The position numbers were made by a program, and so were the translations under genes. This document shows, one piece after another, positions 15,320-22,912 of a stretch of DNA of 36,211 bases (position 1 is its first letter; each line of letters starts with the position of its first letter). The notes under the pieces were generated by a model that was not told the DNA's origin, did no database searches, and was given only the letters and a program-made list of their open reading frames with translations. Origin of the DNA: an uncultured Clostridia bacterium (GTDB lineage Bacteria > Bacillota > Clostridia > Lachnospirales > CAG-274); the NCBI GenBank assembly GCA_944383875.1, contig CALWRD010000002.1, positions 1 to 36,211 of the forward strand, written 5' to 3'.

Positions 15320-16009
15320 TTGATAAAGCTTGAAAATGTTACGAAAGTTTATGAGGATAACGGCGCTGTTGCCCTCAGAGATGTTTCGCTTAATATCGAC
15401 AAGGGTGAATTTGTTTTTATAGTCGGCAGCTCAGGTTCGGGCAAATCAACCTTCATTAAAATGCTGCTTAAGGAGGTTGACCCTACCAGCGGCTCAATAA
15501 TCATAGACGGAATGGATATAACTACCCTTAAGCGCAAGGAAATACCATATTTAAGGCGCAAGGTGGGTGTGGTATTTCAGGACTTCAGGCTGCTGTCTTC
15601 AAAGACCGTATACGAAAACGTTGCCTTTGCAATGCAGATAGTAGAGGCAAGTCCCAAAAACATAAGGCGTACAGTGCCTCAGGTGCTTGCTCTGGTGGGC
15701 TTAAGCAAAAAAGCAAAGGCATATCCTAATCAGCTGTCGGGCGGTGAGCAGCAGAGGGTTGCCCTCGCAAGGGCAATCATCAACAAGCCGCCTATTTTGC
15801 TTGCGGACGAGCCTACAGGTAACCTTGACCCGGAAACCGCATGGGAAATTATGGAACTTTTGCAGGACATAAATATGCGTGGCACATCGGTGGTTATGGC
15901 TACCCATGCAAAGGACATTGTGGATAGGATGCAGAAAAGAGTTGTTACAATGCAGAAGGGCGTTGTGGCAAGAGATGTAAGGGAAGGCGGTTACGACGAT
16001 GAAGCTTAG
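15320..16009 (+). CDS. ftsE: cell division ATP-binding protein FtsE
   Basis: ATPase of the FtsEX complex, which does not import a solute but uses ATP hydrolysis to switch peptidoglycan hydrolases on at the septum or side wall. 229 residues. Walker A is GSSGSGKST (36-44), the ABC signature is LSGGEQQRVALARA, and Walker B is ILLADEPTGNLD, the full FtsE form. The Q loop (VVFQDFRLLSSKTVYENV) is the FtsE version. The start is TTG, nine bases after AAGGATG. The end overlaps ftsX by 11 bases. Confidence 0.97.
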   Translation: MIKLENVTKVYEDNGAVALRDVSLNIDKGEFVFIVGSSGSGKSTFIKMLLKEVDPTSGSIIIDGMDITTLKRKEIPYLRRKVGVVFQDFRLLSSKTVYENVAFAMQIVEASPKNIRRTVPQVLALVGLSKKAKAYPNQLSGGEQQRVALARAIINKPPILLADEPTGNLDPETAWEIMELLQDINMRGTSVVMATHAKDIVDRMQKRVVTMQKGVVARDVREGGYDDEA

Positions 16010-17084
16010 GACGCTCAGATACCATATTAACGAGGGTATAAAGGGCATATTCAAAAACGGACTTATGAGCCTTGCCTCAATAGCAATAGTAAGCGCCTGC
16101 ATATTTATAGTAATAATATCATTGTGTCTGGCTGTTAACATTGACTACATACTGGAACAGCTCGAGTCAAACGTAGGCATATCGGTTATGTTCGGCGAGA
16201 CTCCCGACGAGGAGCAGATTGCCGAATTGGAGCAGGAAATAAAGCAGATACCCCATGTAACGGATGTTCAGTACAATTCCAAGGATGATGCCCTTGATGA
16301 GGCAAAGGCTATGTTTGAGTCGGACTCTCTTGAAAGCTTAAGGGATGACAATCCTCTCCCCCGTTCATTTGATATTAAGGTAGATGAAATAAAAAATCAG
16401 CCTGCCGTAATATCCGCCCTTGAGGATATTCAGGTGAGCTTTGAGGAGAGCCTGAACGAGGCTGTAACCGAAGAGGTAACCGAAGAAACCACAGCGGAGG
16501 AAAGTACCGAGCCTGTTACAAATGAGGCAGGTGCGGTAGTACCCGTAGTAATTGACGAGGGCATTACCGAAATAACCACCCAATCCCCGGATACACTAAG
16601 CATAGGGGATGAGGGCTATGTATTCAAAGGTATAGAAAAGGTTAAGCATGCGGCTGAAATCACCAATATGCTTACGTCAATCAATATCATTGTACGTGTA
16701 TTCAGCCTGGTACTGATAGCTATACTTTGTGTAATTTCCATCGGTATTATTATGAATACCATTAAGCTTACGGTATTTATACGTAAAAACGAAATCAACA
16801 TTATGAAGTACGTGGGTGCTACCGACTGGTTTATACGCTGGCCCTTTATTATAGAAGGTATAGTAATAGGTCTTGTGGGTGCGGTCATCCCCTGTATTAT
16901 ATGCTGGATAGGCTACAACGGAGTAGTTAATTTTGTTGAGGGATTTTCATTCATACAGTCCATTGCACAGCTTAAGTCTGCCTCGGACATATTCTTTACC
17001 ATAGTGCCGATAGCCCTTGTAATAGGTATTCTGCTGGGTGCTATAGGCAGTATCAACTCACTTGAAAAACATCTTAATGTATAA
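15999..17084 (+). CDS. ftsX: cell division permease-like protein FtsX with acidic extracellular insert
   Basis: Membrane partner of FtsE that passes the ATPase signal to an extracellular hydrolase or its activator. 361 residues, longer than the usual 295-310. Four membrane helices are at about 22-46, 228-255, 283-306 and 331-352, with a large extracellular loop between the first two. The loop has the usual FtsX ECD start (VNIDYILEQLESNVGISVMF and a DEEQIAELEQEI helix), then an extra stretch (about 150-205) rich in Thr and Glu (EEVTEETTAEESTEPV). The C-terminal half carries the family IRKNEINIMKYVGATDWFIR. The start overlaps ftsE; the stop is 20 bases before the M23 gene. Confidence 0.96.
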   Translation: MKLRTLRYHINEGIKGIFKNGLMSLASIAIVSACIFIVIISLCLAVNIDYILEQLESNVGISVMFGETPDEEQIAELEQEIKQIPHVTDVQYNSKDDALDEAKAMFESDSLESLRDDNPLPRSFDIKVDEIKNQPAVISALEDIQVSFEESLNEAVTEEVTEETTAEESTEPVTNEAGAVVPVVIDEGITEITTQSPDTLSIGDEGYVFKGIEKVKHAAEITNMLTSINIIVRVFSLVLIAILCVISIGIIMNTIKLTVFIRKNEINIMKYVGATDWFIRWPFIIEGIVIGLVGAVIPCIICWIGYNGVVNFVEGFSFIQSIAQLKSASDIFFTIVPIALVIGILLGAIGSINSLEKHLNV

Positions 17085-17104
17085 TTATTGGGAAGTGAAT
17101 TATT

Positions 17105-18280
17105 TTGAAACTAAACAAATTTGCCGTCTCGGCAATGTCAACCCTGCTTGCCGTATCCGTATGCTTTACGGGTACCTATGCCGAAAACCTTACAAGCAAA
17201 AGGTCATCCATACAAAGTCAGCTTAATGATGCAAAGGAAAAGCTCGACCAAACCAAAAGTCAGCAGACTGACGCCCTTGCTGAGCTGCAGCAGCTTGACG
17301 CTCAGCTTAACACGGTACAGGCAGAGCTTGACAGCATAACAAGCGACCTTACGGAGACTACTGACAGGCTTAACACTAGTCAGGAGGAATTAAAGCAGGC
17401 AATAGTAGACAGGGATAATCAGTATGACAACCTTAAGGATCGTATCCGTGTAATGTATGAAAACGGCAACACAGGCTATCTTGAGGTGCTGTTTGAAGCC
17501 GATGGTTTCGGTGATTTCCTTAAAAGAGTAGAGTATGTGAACAAGCTGATGGAGTATGACAACGAACTGCTTGACAACTACGAAAAGAACGAAACCATAA
17601 TAGCTACCAACGTTAAAACAATAACCGAGGACAAGCGCAGCCTTGAGGACCTTGAGGCACAGCAGCAGGCTAAAAAGGACGCCCTTGATGAAAGCATAGC
17701 AGAGAAAAACGAGCTTGTTAAACAGCTTAATTCCGATGTGGACACATATGAACAGCAGATAAAGGATCTTGAGGAACAGGACAGCGAGGTGCAGAAGCTT
17801 ATCCAACAGGCTCAGAGCTCCGCATCATCAAGCTCTTCATCCTACTCCTCATCATCCGGTAAGGTATATTCCGCCCCAAGCGGACAGTTTATGTATCCCG
17901 TACCCGCATATTCCGGCTATAAGCCAAACTCGGGCTACGGCTACAGGTCCTCCCCTATCAGCGGCAGGAGCGAGTTCCACACCGGTCTTGACCTTAAGGC
18001 AACCCTTAATACCGACGTGGTTGCGGCAGCAAGCGGTACGGTCATCTATGCCGGCAACAGAGGCGGTTACGGCAAATGTGTAATTATTGACCACGGCAAC
18101 GGTTACAGTACACTTTATGCCCATAACAATGCAATACTGGTAAGCGTAGGGGAGTCCGTGCAGAAGGGACAGGTTATATCAAAGGCGGGTACCACAGGCT
18201 ATTCAACAGGTGTGCATCTGCACTTTGAGATACGTATCAACGGTCAGCATACCAATCCTTACCCATACATATATAACTAA
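17105..18280 (+). CDS. secreted coiled-coil M23 (LytM) peptidase, FtsEX partner
   Basis: Predicted cell wall endopeptidase controlled by FtsEX, by analogy with EnvC in Gram-negatives and PcsB, RipC and CwlO in Gram-positives. 391 residues: signal peptide (about 1-26, ending GTYA), a long coiled coil (about 28-240) with the central FtsX-binding-like region around GYLEVLFEADGFGDFLKRVE (124-143), a serine-rich linker (238-251), then the LytM domain (about 265-391). All zinc ligands and catalytic residues are present: His292 and Asp296 in FHTGLDL, His340, and H371-L-H373. It should therefore be an active enzyme, unlike EnvC, which is only an activator. The start is TTG. Confidence 0.93.
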   Translation: MKLNKFAVSAMSTLLAVSVCFTGTYAENLTSKRSSIQSQLNDAKEKLDQTKSQQTDALAELQQLDAQLNTVQAELDSITSDLTETTDRLNTSQEELKQAIVDRDNQYDNLKDRIRVMYENGNTGYLEVLFEADGFGDFLKRVEYVNKLMEYDNELLDNYEKNETIIATNVKTITEDKRSLEDLEAQQQAKKDALDESIAEKNELVKQLNSDVDTYEQQIKDLEEQDSEVQKLIQQAQSSASSSSSSYSSSSGKVYSAPSGQFMYPVPAYSGYKPNSGYGYRSSPISGRSEFHTGLDLKATLNTDVVAAASGTVIYAGNRGGYGKCVIIDHGNGYSTLYAHNNAILVSVGESVQKGQVISKAGTTGYSTGVHLHFEIRINGQHTNPYPYIYN

Positions 18281-18309
18281 GCTTCAGCCTTAGTCGATGA
18301 GGTGAAACA

Positions 18310-20493
18310 ATGAAAAATAAGCTGATTATAAATATTGTGCTGGTTTACTTTGTACTGCTGGCGGTTGTGCTTATAGTTCAGATGAAGTTGAGCAGCAACA
18401 ATGATATATCCACCGAACCTCTCAAGGATAACGTTACCTACAGCGATATTTTATCTGACGGCATTGTATTGTATGACAGAAGTCCCGTTATGCTTGTAAA
18501 TCAAAAGCAGATGCTTGTAAATGACGACAATGCCGCAAGCGTACCCATAGTGGACGAAGATGAAGTTATGGTACCCCTTGACTTTTTTGAAAGTGCCTAC
18601 GGAGCTGTGGTAAGTGCGGACGCAAACAGGCAGAGTGCCACTGTTAGGCTTGACAATATGGCTCTTGTGGTGGATGGACAAAAGCATGTCGTTACCCTTG
18701 TATCCGCCTCGGAGGAAAAGACTCTTGAATCGGAGGGCGAGGTTGAATTTAAAAACGGCAGTGTTTATCTGCCCCTTAACAGCTTTGCTGAAGGCTTCGA
18801 CAAGGAACTTAACATATACGGCAGCCTTGCCCTTTTAAGCGACAGCGAGCCGGAACTCAGCGAGGCTGATGCGGTGGGTTTTGAGGAGGCAGTCAAATCA
18901 CAGGTTAAAAATCTTCCTTCCGTAGACGAACAGGACAAGCTTGAGGAACTTTTGGGCAGCGGAGCAGTCAATATTTTTAATACAATCGGCGAAAGCATAG
19001 GTATAAATAAGACCGAAAACCCCGTAAGCACCCTTGGACTTGATGCTATGTGGGCTGACGGACCGGCTATGCTTAAAACAGACGGGGACTATCTTTACTT
19101 TATAAGAGATAACAGCCTTTGCATTGCAAGGGCAGGTGAACAGCCCGAAACCATAAGCATAACCAATACCGGACTTGATGAAGTATACGGTTTATATGTA
19201 AACGGTAAATATGTATCCGTAGTAGGCAGCAGGGAGATTACACCCCAAAGTGATGCCCCCGACACCTCATATGAAGGCTGTGTAATAGCTGTATACGATA
19301 CGGAGGACAAAACCCTTCCCGTTCTTGTAAGACAGGTTGGAGCGGAAGGCAGTTACAGACAGGCACACCGCAGGGATAACACTTTATATCTTTTTGTATA
19401 TAAGGAAGCGGAAAGCAGTGACAACTACTCTGTGCCTAAGTACTTCGACAGCGCAAATTCCACCGTTGCGGAATCAAAGGGACTTTCGGAGGTAAGGTAT
19501 GTACCTGAAATGGCTGACAAAGCATATACCTCCATACTTTGCTTTAACATAAACGATATGGCAAGGGCATTGAATGTGCATACATTGCTGGGCTGCGGCG
19601 ACAACATTTCCCTTACAGGCAGCGGTCTGTATATAGCGGCGCCTTCACAAAACGGTACATCCGTATACAGGCTTGCACTTGAGGATACCGACTTAAGCTA
19701 TGCCTCCGCAGGCTATGTAAGCGGCAGTATCCCGGATAGGGGCTGTATAAACGAGCTTAACGGTGTGCTGCGTCTGGCAAGCGGCACGGAAGATATGGCG
19801 GATATAACCCTGTTTAACGATAAAATGGATGTAATAGACAGCTTGGAGGATGTTTCACCGGGCGGCGGCGTTGCAAGTGCACGTTTTATAGGCAGCAGAG
19901 CCTATCTGGTAACCGACAGTGCTGCCACACCCGTATTCGCTCTTGACCTTGAAGACGGAATTGAAGAGCTTGGGGCAATAGCTATCCCGGATAATACCGC
20001 AGCGGTGAGAAACTACGATGCGGAACATTTTGTCTGTATAAAAAATGACGGCAGCATTTCGATGCTGAATATATCGGATATAAATAATCCCTATGAGGCA
20101 TTTACCATTCAGACGGGAGGAGAGTGCCTTGGCGATGATGTACTCCTTAATACGGAACAGGGTGTTCTGGCAGTACCTGTCAGGATTACGGAAGAGACAT
20201 CATCAAAGGCGGCAGATGCCGACAGTGTTGCTGTTGCGGTAAGCGAAGTTACCACAGGGACGGAAGCAACCACGGAAACCACTGCTGCAGTAACCGAAAC
20301 TTCATCAGATGAAAGTGTCAACCTTGCTCCGGGCACCTATGTACAGCTTTATTGTCCGGATATGCAGGCTTTGGCGTTTACCCTTATCGATACGGTAACT
20401 TTAGAGGACAGTCTGCCTACGGATATGCTTTGCTCCGGCAACAGACTTTATATAGTAACGGATAATGAAATTAAAAGTGCATACTTTAAATAA
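18310..20493 (+). CDS. membrane-anchored beta-propeller protein with N-terminal stalk-type domain
   Basis: Fourth gene of the ftsEX operon, 29 bases after the M23 gene, with GAGGTGA before the ATG. 727 residues. An uncleaved or signal-anchor helix (about 5-27) puts the rest outside the cell. Residues of about 55-180 look like the copper-amine-oxidase-N (stalk) fold, with the repeated pattern VPLDFFESAYGAVV and VYLPLNSFAEGF. From about 235 to the end are repeated short strand pairs (GDYLYFIRDNSL, NGKYVSVVG, GSGLYIAA, GSRAYLVTD, NRLYIVTDNEI) consistent with the secreted beta-propeller family PF09826. A Thr/Glu/Ser-rich stretch at about 626-669 interrupts the last blade. Function is unknown; the operon suggests a scaffold or regulator of the FtsEX-LytM complex. 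Confidence 0.82.
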   Translation: MKNKLIINIVLVYFVLLAVVLIVQMKLSSNNDISTEPLKDNVTYSDILSDGIVLYDRSPVMLVNQKQMLVNDDNAASVPIVDEDEVMVPLDFFESAYGAVVSADANRQSATVRLDNMALVVDGQKHVVTLVSASEEKTLESEGEVEFKNGSVYLPLNSFAEGFDKELNIYGSLALLSDSEPELSEADAVGFEEAVKSQVKNLPSVDEQDKLEELLGSGAVNIFNTIGESIGINKTENPVSTLGLDAMWADGPAMLKTDGDYLYFIRDNSLCIARAGEQPETISITNTGLDEVYGLYVNGKYVSVVGSREITPQSDAPDTSYEGCVIAVYDTEDKTLPVLVRQVGAEGSYRQAHRRDNTLYLFVYKEAESSDNYSVPKYFDSANSTVAESKGLSEVRYVPEMADKAYTSILCFNINDMARALNVHTLLGCGDNISLTGSGLYIAAPSQNGTSVYRLALEDTDLSYASAGYVSGSIPDRGCINELNGVLRLASGTEDMADITLFNDKMDVIDSLEDVSPGGGVASARFIGSRAYLVTDSAATPVFALDLEDGIEELGAIAIPDNTAAVRNYDAEHFVCIKNDGSISMLNISDINNPYEAFTIQTGGECLGDDVLLNTEQGVLAVPVRITEETSSKAADADSVAVAVSEVTTGTEATTETTAAVTETSSDESVNLAPGTYVQLYCPDMQALAFTLIDTVTLEDSLPTDMLCSGNRLYIVTDNEIKSAYFK

Positions 20494-20498
20494 AAATT

Positions 20499-20644
20499 AA
20501 GGGGCTGTCGCCCTTGAAAGAAATGCAAGCATTTCTTTCAGCAGGGGTACTGACGTACCCACCAATGAAAGTAGCGACCCGTGCCTCAAGGGGCTTTGCC
20601 CCTTTCGACACTCTCGCTATACCCTCAAACGGGCAAAGCCCGTT
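20499..20644. repeat. second intergenic string of short palindromes
   Basis: Between the beta-propeller stop and the terminator lie consecutive perfect palindromes: AAGGG/CCCTT (20499-20515), TGAAAGAAATGC/GCATTTCTTTCA (20515-20540), GGGTAC/GTACCC (20545-20560), AAGGGGC-TTT-GCCCCTT (20588-20604) and AACGGGC-AAA-GCCCGTT (20628-20644). The last two share length and loop size. Weakly open frames cross it on both strands (20486-20719), but they have no ribosome site and follow the palindromes, so they are not called genes. Confidence 0.7.
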
Positions 20645-20735
20645 CTGCGGATTAAAGTCTGCGACGCTTTTATATGCCAGTAATTTCAATATTTCACTAA
20701 AATAGTAAACTTTATTCATAATTTTGCAGTAAATT

Positions 20736-20766
20736 AGGGGGTGTTAGTGCAACACCCCCTTTTTTG
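20736..20766 (+). terminator. strong Rho-independent terminator of the ftsEX operon
   Basis: Perfect ten-base stem AGGGGGTGTT / AACACCCCCT, five-base loop, then seven T. Confidence 0.92.
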
Positions 20767-20781
20767 TTTGCAAAATAACTG

Positions 20782-20997
20782 TCACCACAGTGTGGTCACT
20801 TCATCTTCACTTAAACCGTAGCGATTCAGGAAGGTCTTAAAATCCCTGTCGTTTCTGATAAGCATAACCTCTGTAAAGTGTTTTGTATTTATATCCTGAA
20901 AGCCTGCTGCCTTTTCCCCCGTGCATATGCTTGCACGTATAACAGGCACAAATTTCTCTCTGTCAAAGGTTTCCCTTTTTTTGTTTCTGCCAAACAT
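20782..20997 (-). CDS. small conserved hypothetical protein
   Basis: 71 residues, starting MFGRNKKRETFDREKF. It contains VIRASICTGEKAAGF, then FTEVMLIRNDRDFKTFLNRYGL. From memory this resembles a short protein widespread in Clostridia, sometimes misnamed aspartate dehydrogenase; its role is unknown. No membrane helix or signal peptide. AGGGTGATG precedes the ATG. It is a lone minus-strand gene between the ftsEX terminator and the flavodoxin/ferredoxin gene. Confidence 0.72.
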   Translation of the reverse strand: MFGRNKKRETFDREKFVPVIRASICTGEKAAGFQDINTKHFTEVMLIRNDRDFKTFLNRYGLSEDEVTTLW

Positions 20998-21202
20998 CTC
21001 TCATCACCCTCTTTTTCAGTTATATTAATTATTTATATTTTAACACAGCAGTACCGGTCAATCAATAATTTGATATGCAAAAGCGGTTGATATACCCCCA
21101 TAAAGGCTTAAATAAAACCAAAAAGCTGCAAATTTTGCAAATAACCGATTGAATATTATAGCCGATTATGATATTATATTTCCAAGGAAAACACAGCAAA
21201 AC

Positions 21203-21230
21203 TTGATAAAAATGAATTTTCGGATATAAG
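21203..21230 (+). promoter_or_regulatory. candidate promoter for the flavodoxin/ferredoxin gene
   Basis: TTGATA, 16-base spacer, TATAAG, ending 38 bases before the ATG at 21269. The rest of 20998-21202 is AT-rich, with no clear feature. Confidence 0.42.
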
Positions 21231-21268
21231 ATATATTGCTTTTTGAAAGCCTGAAGGAGGCAGTACAT

Positions 21269-22042
21269 ATGGAAATAAACAGAGTAATTAAAGCGGTATT
21301 TAGTCCTACGGGAGGCACCCAAAAGGCTGCCGATGTCATTGCATCGGTGTGGAACAAGGAAATTATCGACATTGATTTGACTGCCGCAGATACCGACTTT
21401 TCCCAATACAGCTTAGGCAGAGACGAACTGCTTATTGCCGCCGTACCATCCTTCGGAGGCAGAGTGCCGCCTACCGCCCTTGAAAGGATTATACGGATAA
21501 AAGGCTGCGGCACACCCACTGTATTGGTGGTTACATACGGCAACAGAGAATATGAAGACACGGTTATTGAGCTTGGGGATGCACTGGCGGCGGAGGGCTG
21601 CATAGCAATAGGGGCAGTAACTGCCGTTGCTGAGCACTCGATAGTAAGGAACATAGCCAAGGGACGCCCTGATGAGGAAGATACAGCGATCCTTAAGGAA
21701 TTTGCGGAAAAAATAAAGGACAAGGTATTAAACACTGAGGAAATACGTATGATAAGTCTGCCGGGCAACAGACCTTATAAACCCCTGGGAAATATGAATG
21801 TAAAGCCCTATGCCGACAAGAAATGCGACAACTGCGGAGTATGTGCAAAGAAATGCCCTGTAGGTGCAATACCCACCGATGAGCCTTATAAAACGGACGA
21901 TGACAAATGTATTTCCTGTATGCGCTGCGTCAAGGTATGCCATAACAACGCAAGGAAAATAAATCCCGTGGTGCTTGCGGTATTGAACGGCAAGCTTAAG
22001 AAGGTGTGCGGGGTAAGGAAAGACGCCGACCTGATGATATGA
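21269..22042 (+). CDS. EFR1-type ferredoxin with flavodoxin-like N-terminal domain
   Basis: Cytoplasmic electron carrier. 257 residues from the ATG at 21269, which follows GAAGGAGG; the upstream frame from 21236 is rejected. The N-terminal half is flavodoxin-like, with the FMN phosphate loop FSPTGGTQKAADVIA (11-25) and later VVTYGNREYEDT. The C-terminal part has two [4Fe-4S] motifs: C186-x2-C189-x2-C192-x3-C196-P and C214-x2-C217-x2-C220-x3-C224. This is the arrangement called EFR1 family ferrodoxin in Clostridia. No redox enzyme is adjacent, so the partner is unknown. No terminator was seen before the pth promoter 97 bases on. Confidence 0.88.
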   Translation: MEINRVIKAVFSPTGGTQKAADVIASVWNKEIIDIDLTAADTDFSQYSLGRDELLIAAVPSFGGRVPPTALERIIRIKGCGTPTVLVVTYGNREYEDTVIELGDALAAEGCIAIGAVTAVAEHSIVRNIAKGRPDEEDTAILKEFAEKIKDKVLNTEEIRMISLPGNRPYKPLGNMNVKPYADKKCDNCGVCAKKCPVGAIPTDEPYKTDDDKCISCMRCVKVCHNNARKINPVVLAVLNGKLKKVCGVRKDADLMI

Positions 22043-22138
22043 TTCGGGTCAATCTGTTTTTAAAATACTCCCATAATGAGTATAAATATTATGTAATTAT
22101 ATGAATATCAGATTAGCATATGCAGTAGAGCGTTGTCC

Positions 22139-22167
22139 TTGCAAATAATATACTCTTATGCTATAAT
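22139..22167 (+). promoter_or_regulatory. promoter of pth-mfd-hflX-lysR, extended -10
   Basis: TTGCAA, exactly 17 bases, TATAAT preceded by TGC (extended -10). It lies 141 bases before the pth ATG, leaving a leader of about 135 bases. Confidence 0.75.
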
Positions 22168-22175
22168 ATGTAAGC

Positions 22176-22206
22176 CAAAGGGCAAAAATCAGTATATTGC
22201 CCTTTG
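22176..22206 (+). promoter_or_regulatory. 5' leader hairpin upstream of pth
   Basis: Perfect ten-base stem CAAAGGGCAA / TTGCCCTTTG with an eleven-base loop, placed at or just after the predicted transcription start. There is no T tract, so it is not a terminator. It may stabilise the 5' end or be regulatory. A weaker hairpin (GGGACGTT/AACGCCCC, one mismatch) follows around 22239-22258. Confidence 0.55.
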
Positions 22207-22308
22207 ATATGGGACAAAAAAATATTTTGTGATTTGCGGGACGTTGTAAAACGCCCCTATGTTTGTTGAAACAGTACAAAGCTGTTTGCAGGTAAGGAGG
22301 CTGTTTTT

Positions 22309-22911
22309 ATGAAGATAATAGCGGGACTTGGAAACCCCGGCAGGGAATATGGCAATACAAGGCATAATGTGGGCTTTGAAGTAATAGCAAAGCTTGCCTA
22401 TGACTATAATATTGATATGAACAGGAACCGTTTTAAGGCTGTTATGGGTGAAGGACGTATAGGCTTTGAAAAGGTGGTGCTTTTGCAGCCTCTTACTTAT
22501 ATGAACTTAAGCGGCGAGTGCCTCAGGGAGGCGGTGTCCTTCTATAAGTGCGACAAGAAGGATATAATAGTGGTATGCGATGATATTAATCTGCCCTTAA
22601 GCTATATCCGTATCCGTGCCAAGGGTACGGACGGGGGTCAGAAGGGACTTAGAAATATTATGTATCAGCTGGGATATGATGACTTTACCCGTGTAAGAGT
22701 GGGAGTAGGTGAAAAGCCCCCACAGTGGGACTTAAAGGACTATGTATTAAGCCACTTTACCGATGAGGAACGTCCCGACATCATCAAGGGTATTACCGAT
22801 GCGGCGGACGCCGTTGCCCTGATAGTGAAAAACGACGGGGATGTCAAGGAGGCTATGAACCTCTATAACAGAAAGGTAAGCAAGGCTAAACCCGATACTT
22901 CGGAGGCATAA
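22309..22911 (+). CDS. pth: peptidyl-tRNA hydrolase
   Basis: Frees tRNA from peptidyl-tRNAs dropped by ribosomes. 200 residues, normal for the bacterial enzyme. The N-terminal motif IIAGLGNPGREYGNTRHNVGF contains Asn9 and the catalytic His19; Asp91 in VVCDDINLP matches Asp93 of E. coli; YMNLSGE and GTDGGQKGLRNI are also conserved. AAGGAGG precedes the ATG. One base separates its stop from mfd, the usual Firmicutes order. Confidence 0.97.
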   Translation: MKIIAGLGNPGREYGNTRHNVGFEVIAKLAYDYNIDMNRNRFKAVMGEGRIGFEKVVLLQPLTYMNLSGECLREAVSFYKCDKKDIIVVCDDINLPLSYIRIRAKGTDGGQKGLRNIMYQLGYDDFTRVRVGVGEKPPQWDLKDYVLSHFTDEERPDIIKGITDAADAVALIVKNDGDVKEAMNLYNRKVSKAKPDTSEA

Positions 22912-22912
22912 A

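Noticed and set aside
20486-20719. Overlapping 63- and 77-codon frames on both strands
   Set aside because: They follow a palindromic repeat array; open on both strands because of its symmetry, without ribosome sites.
22043-22308. Riboswitch or T-box before pth
   Set aside because: No T-box sequence, no known aptamer core; only two simple hairpins.
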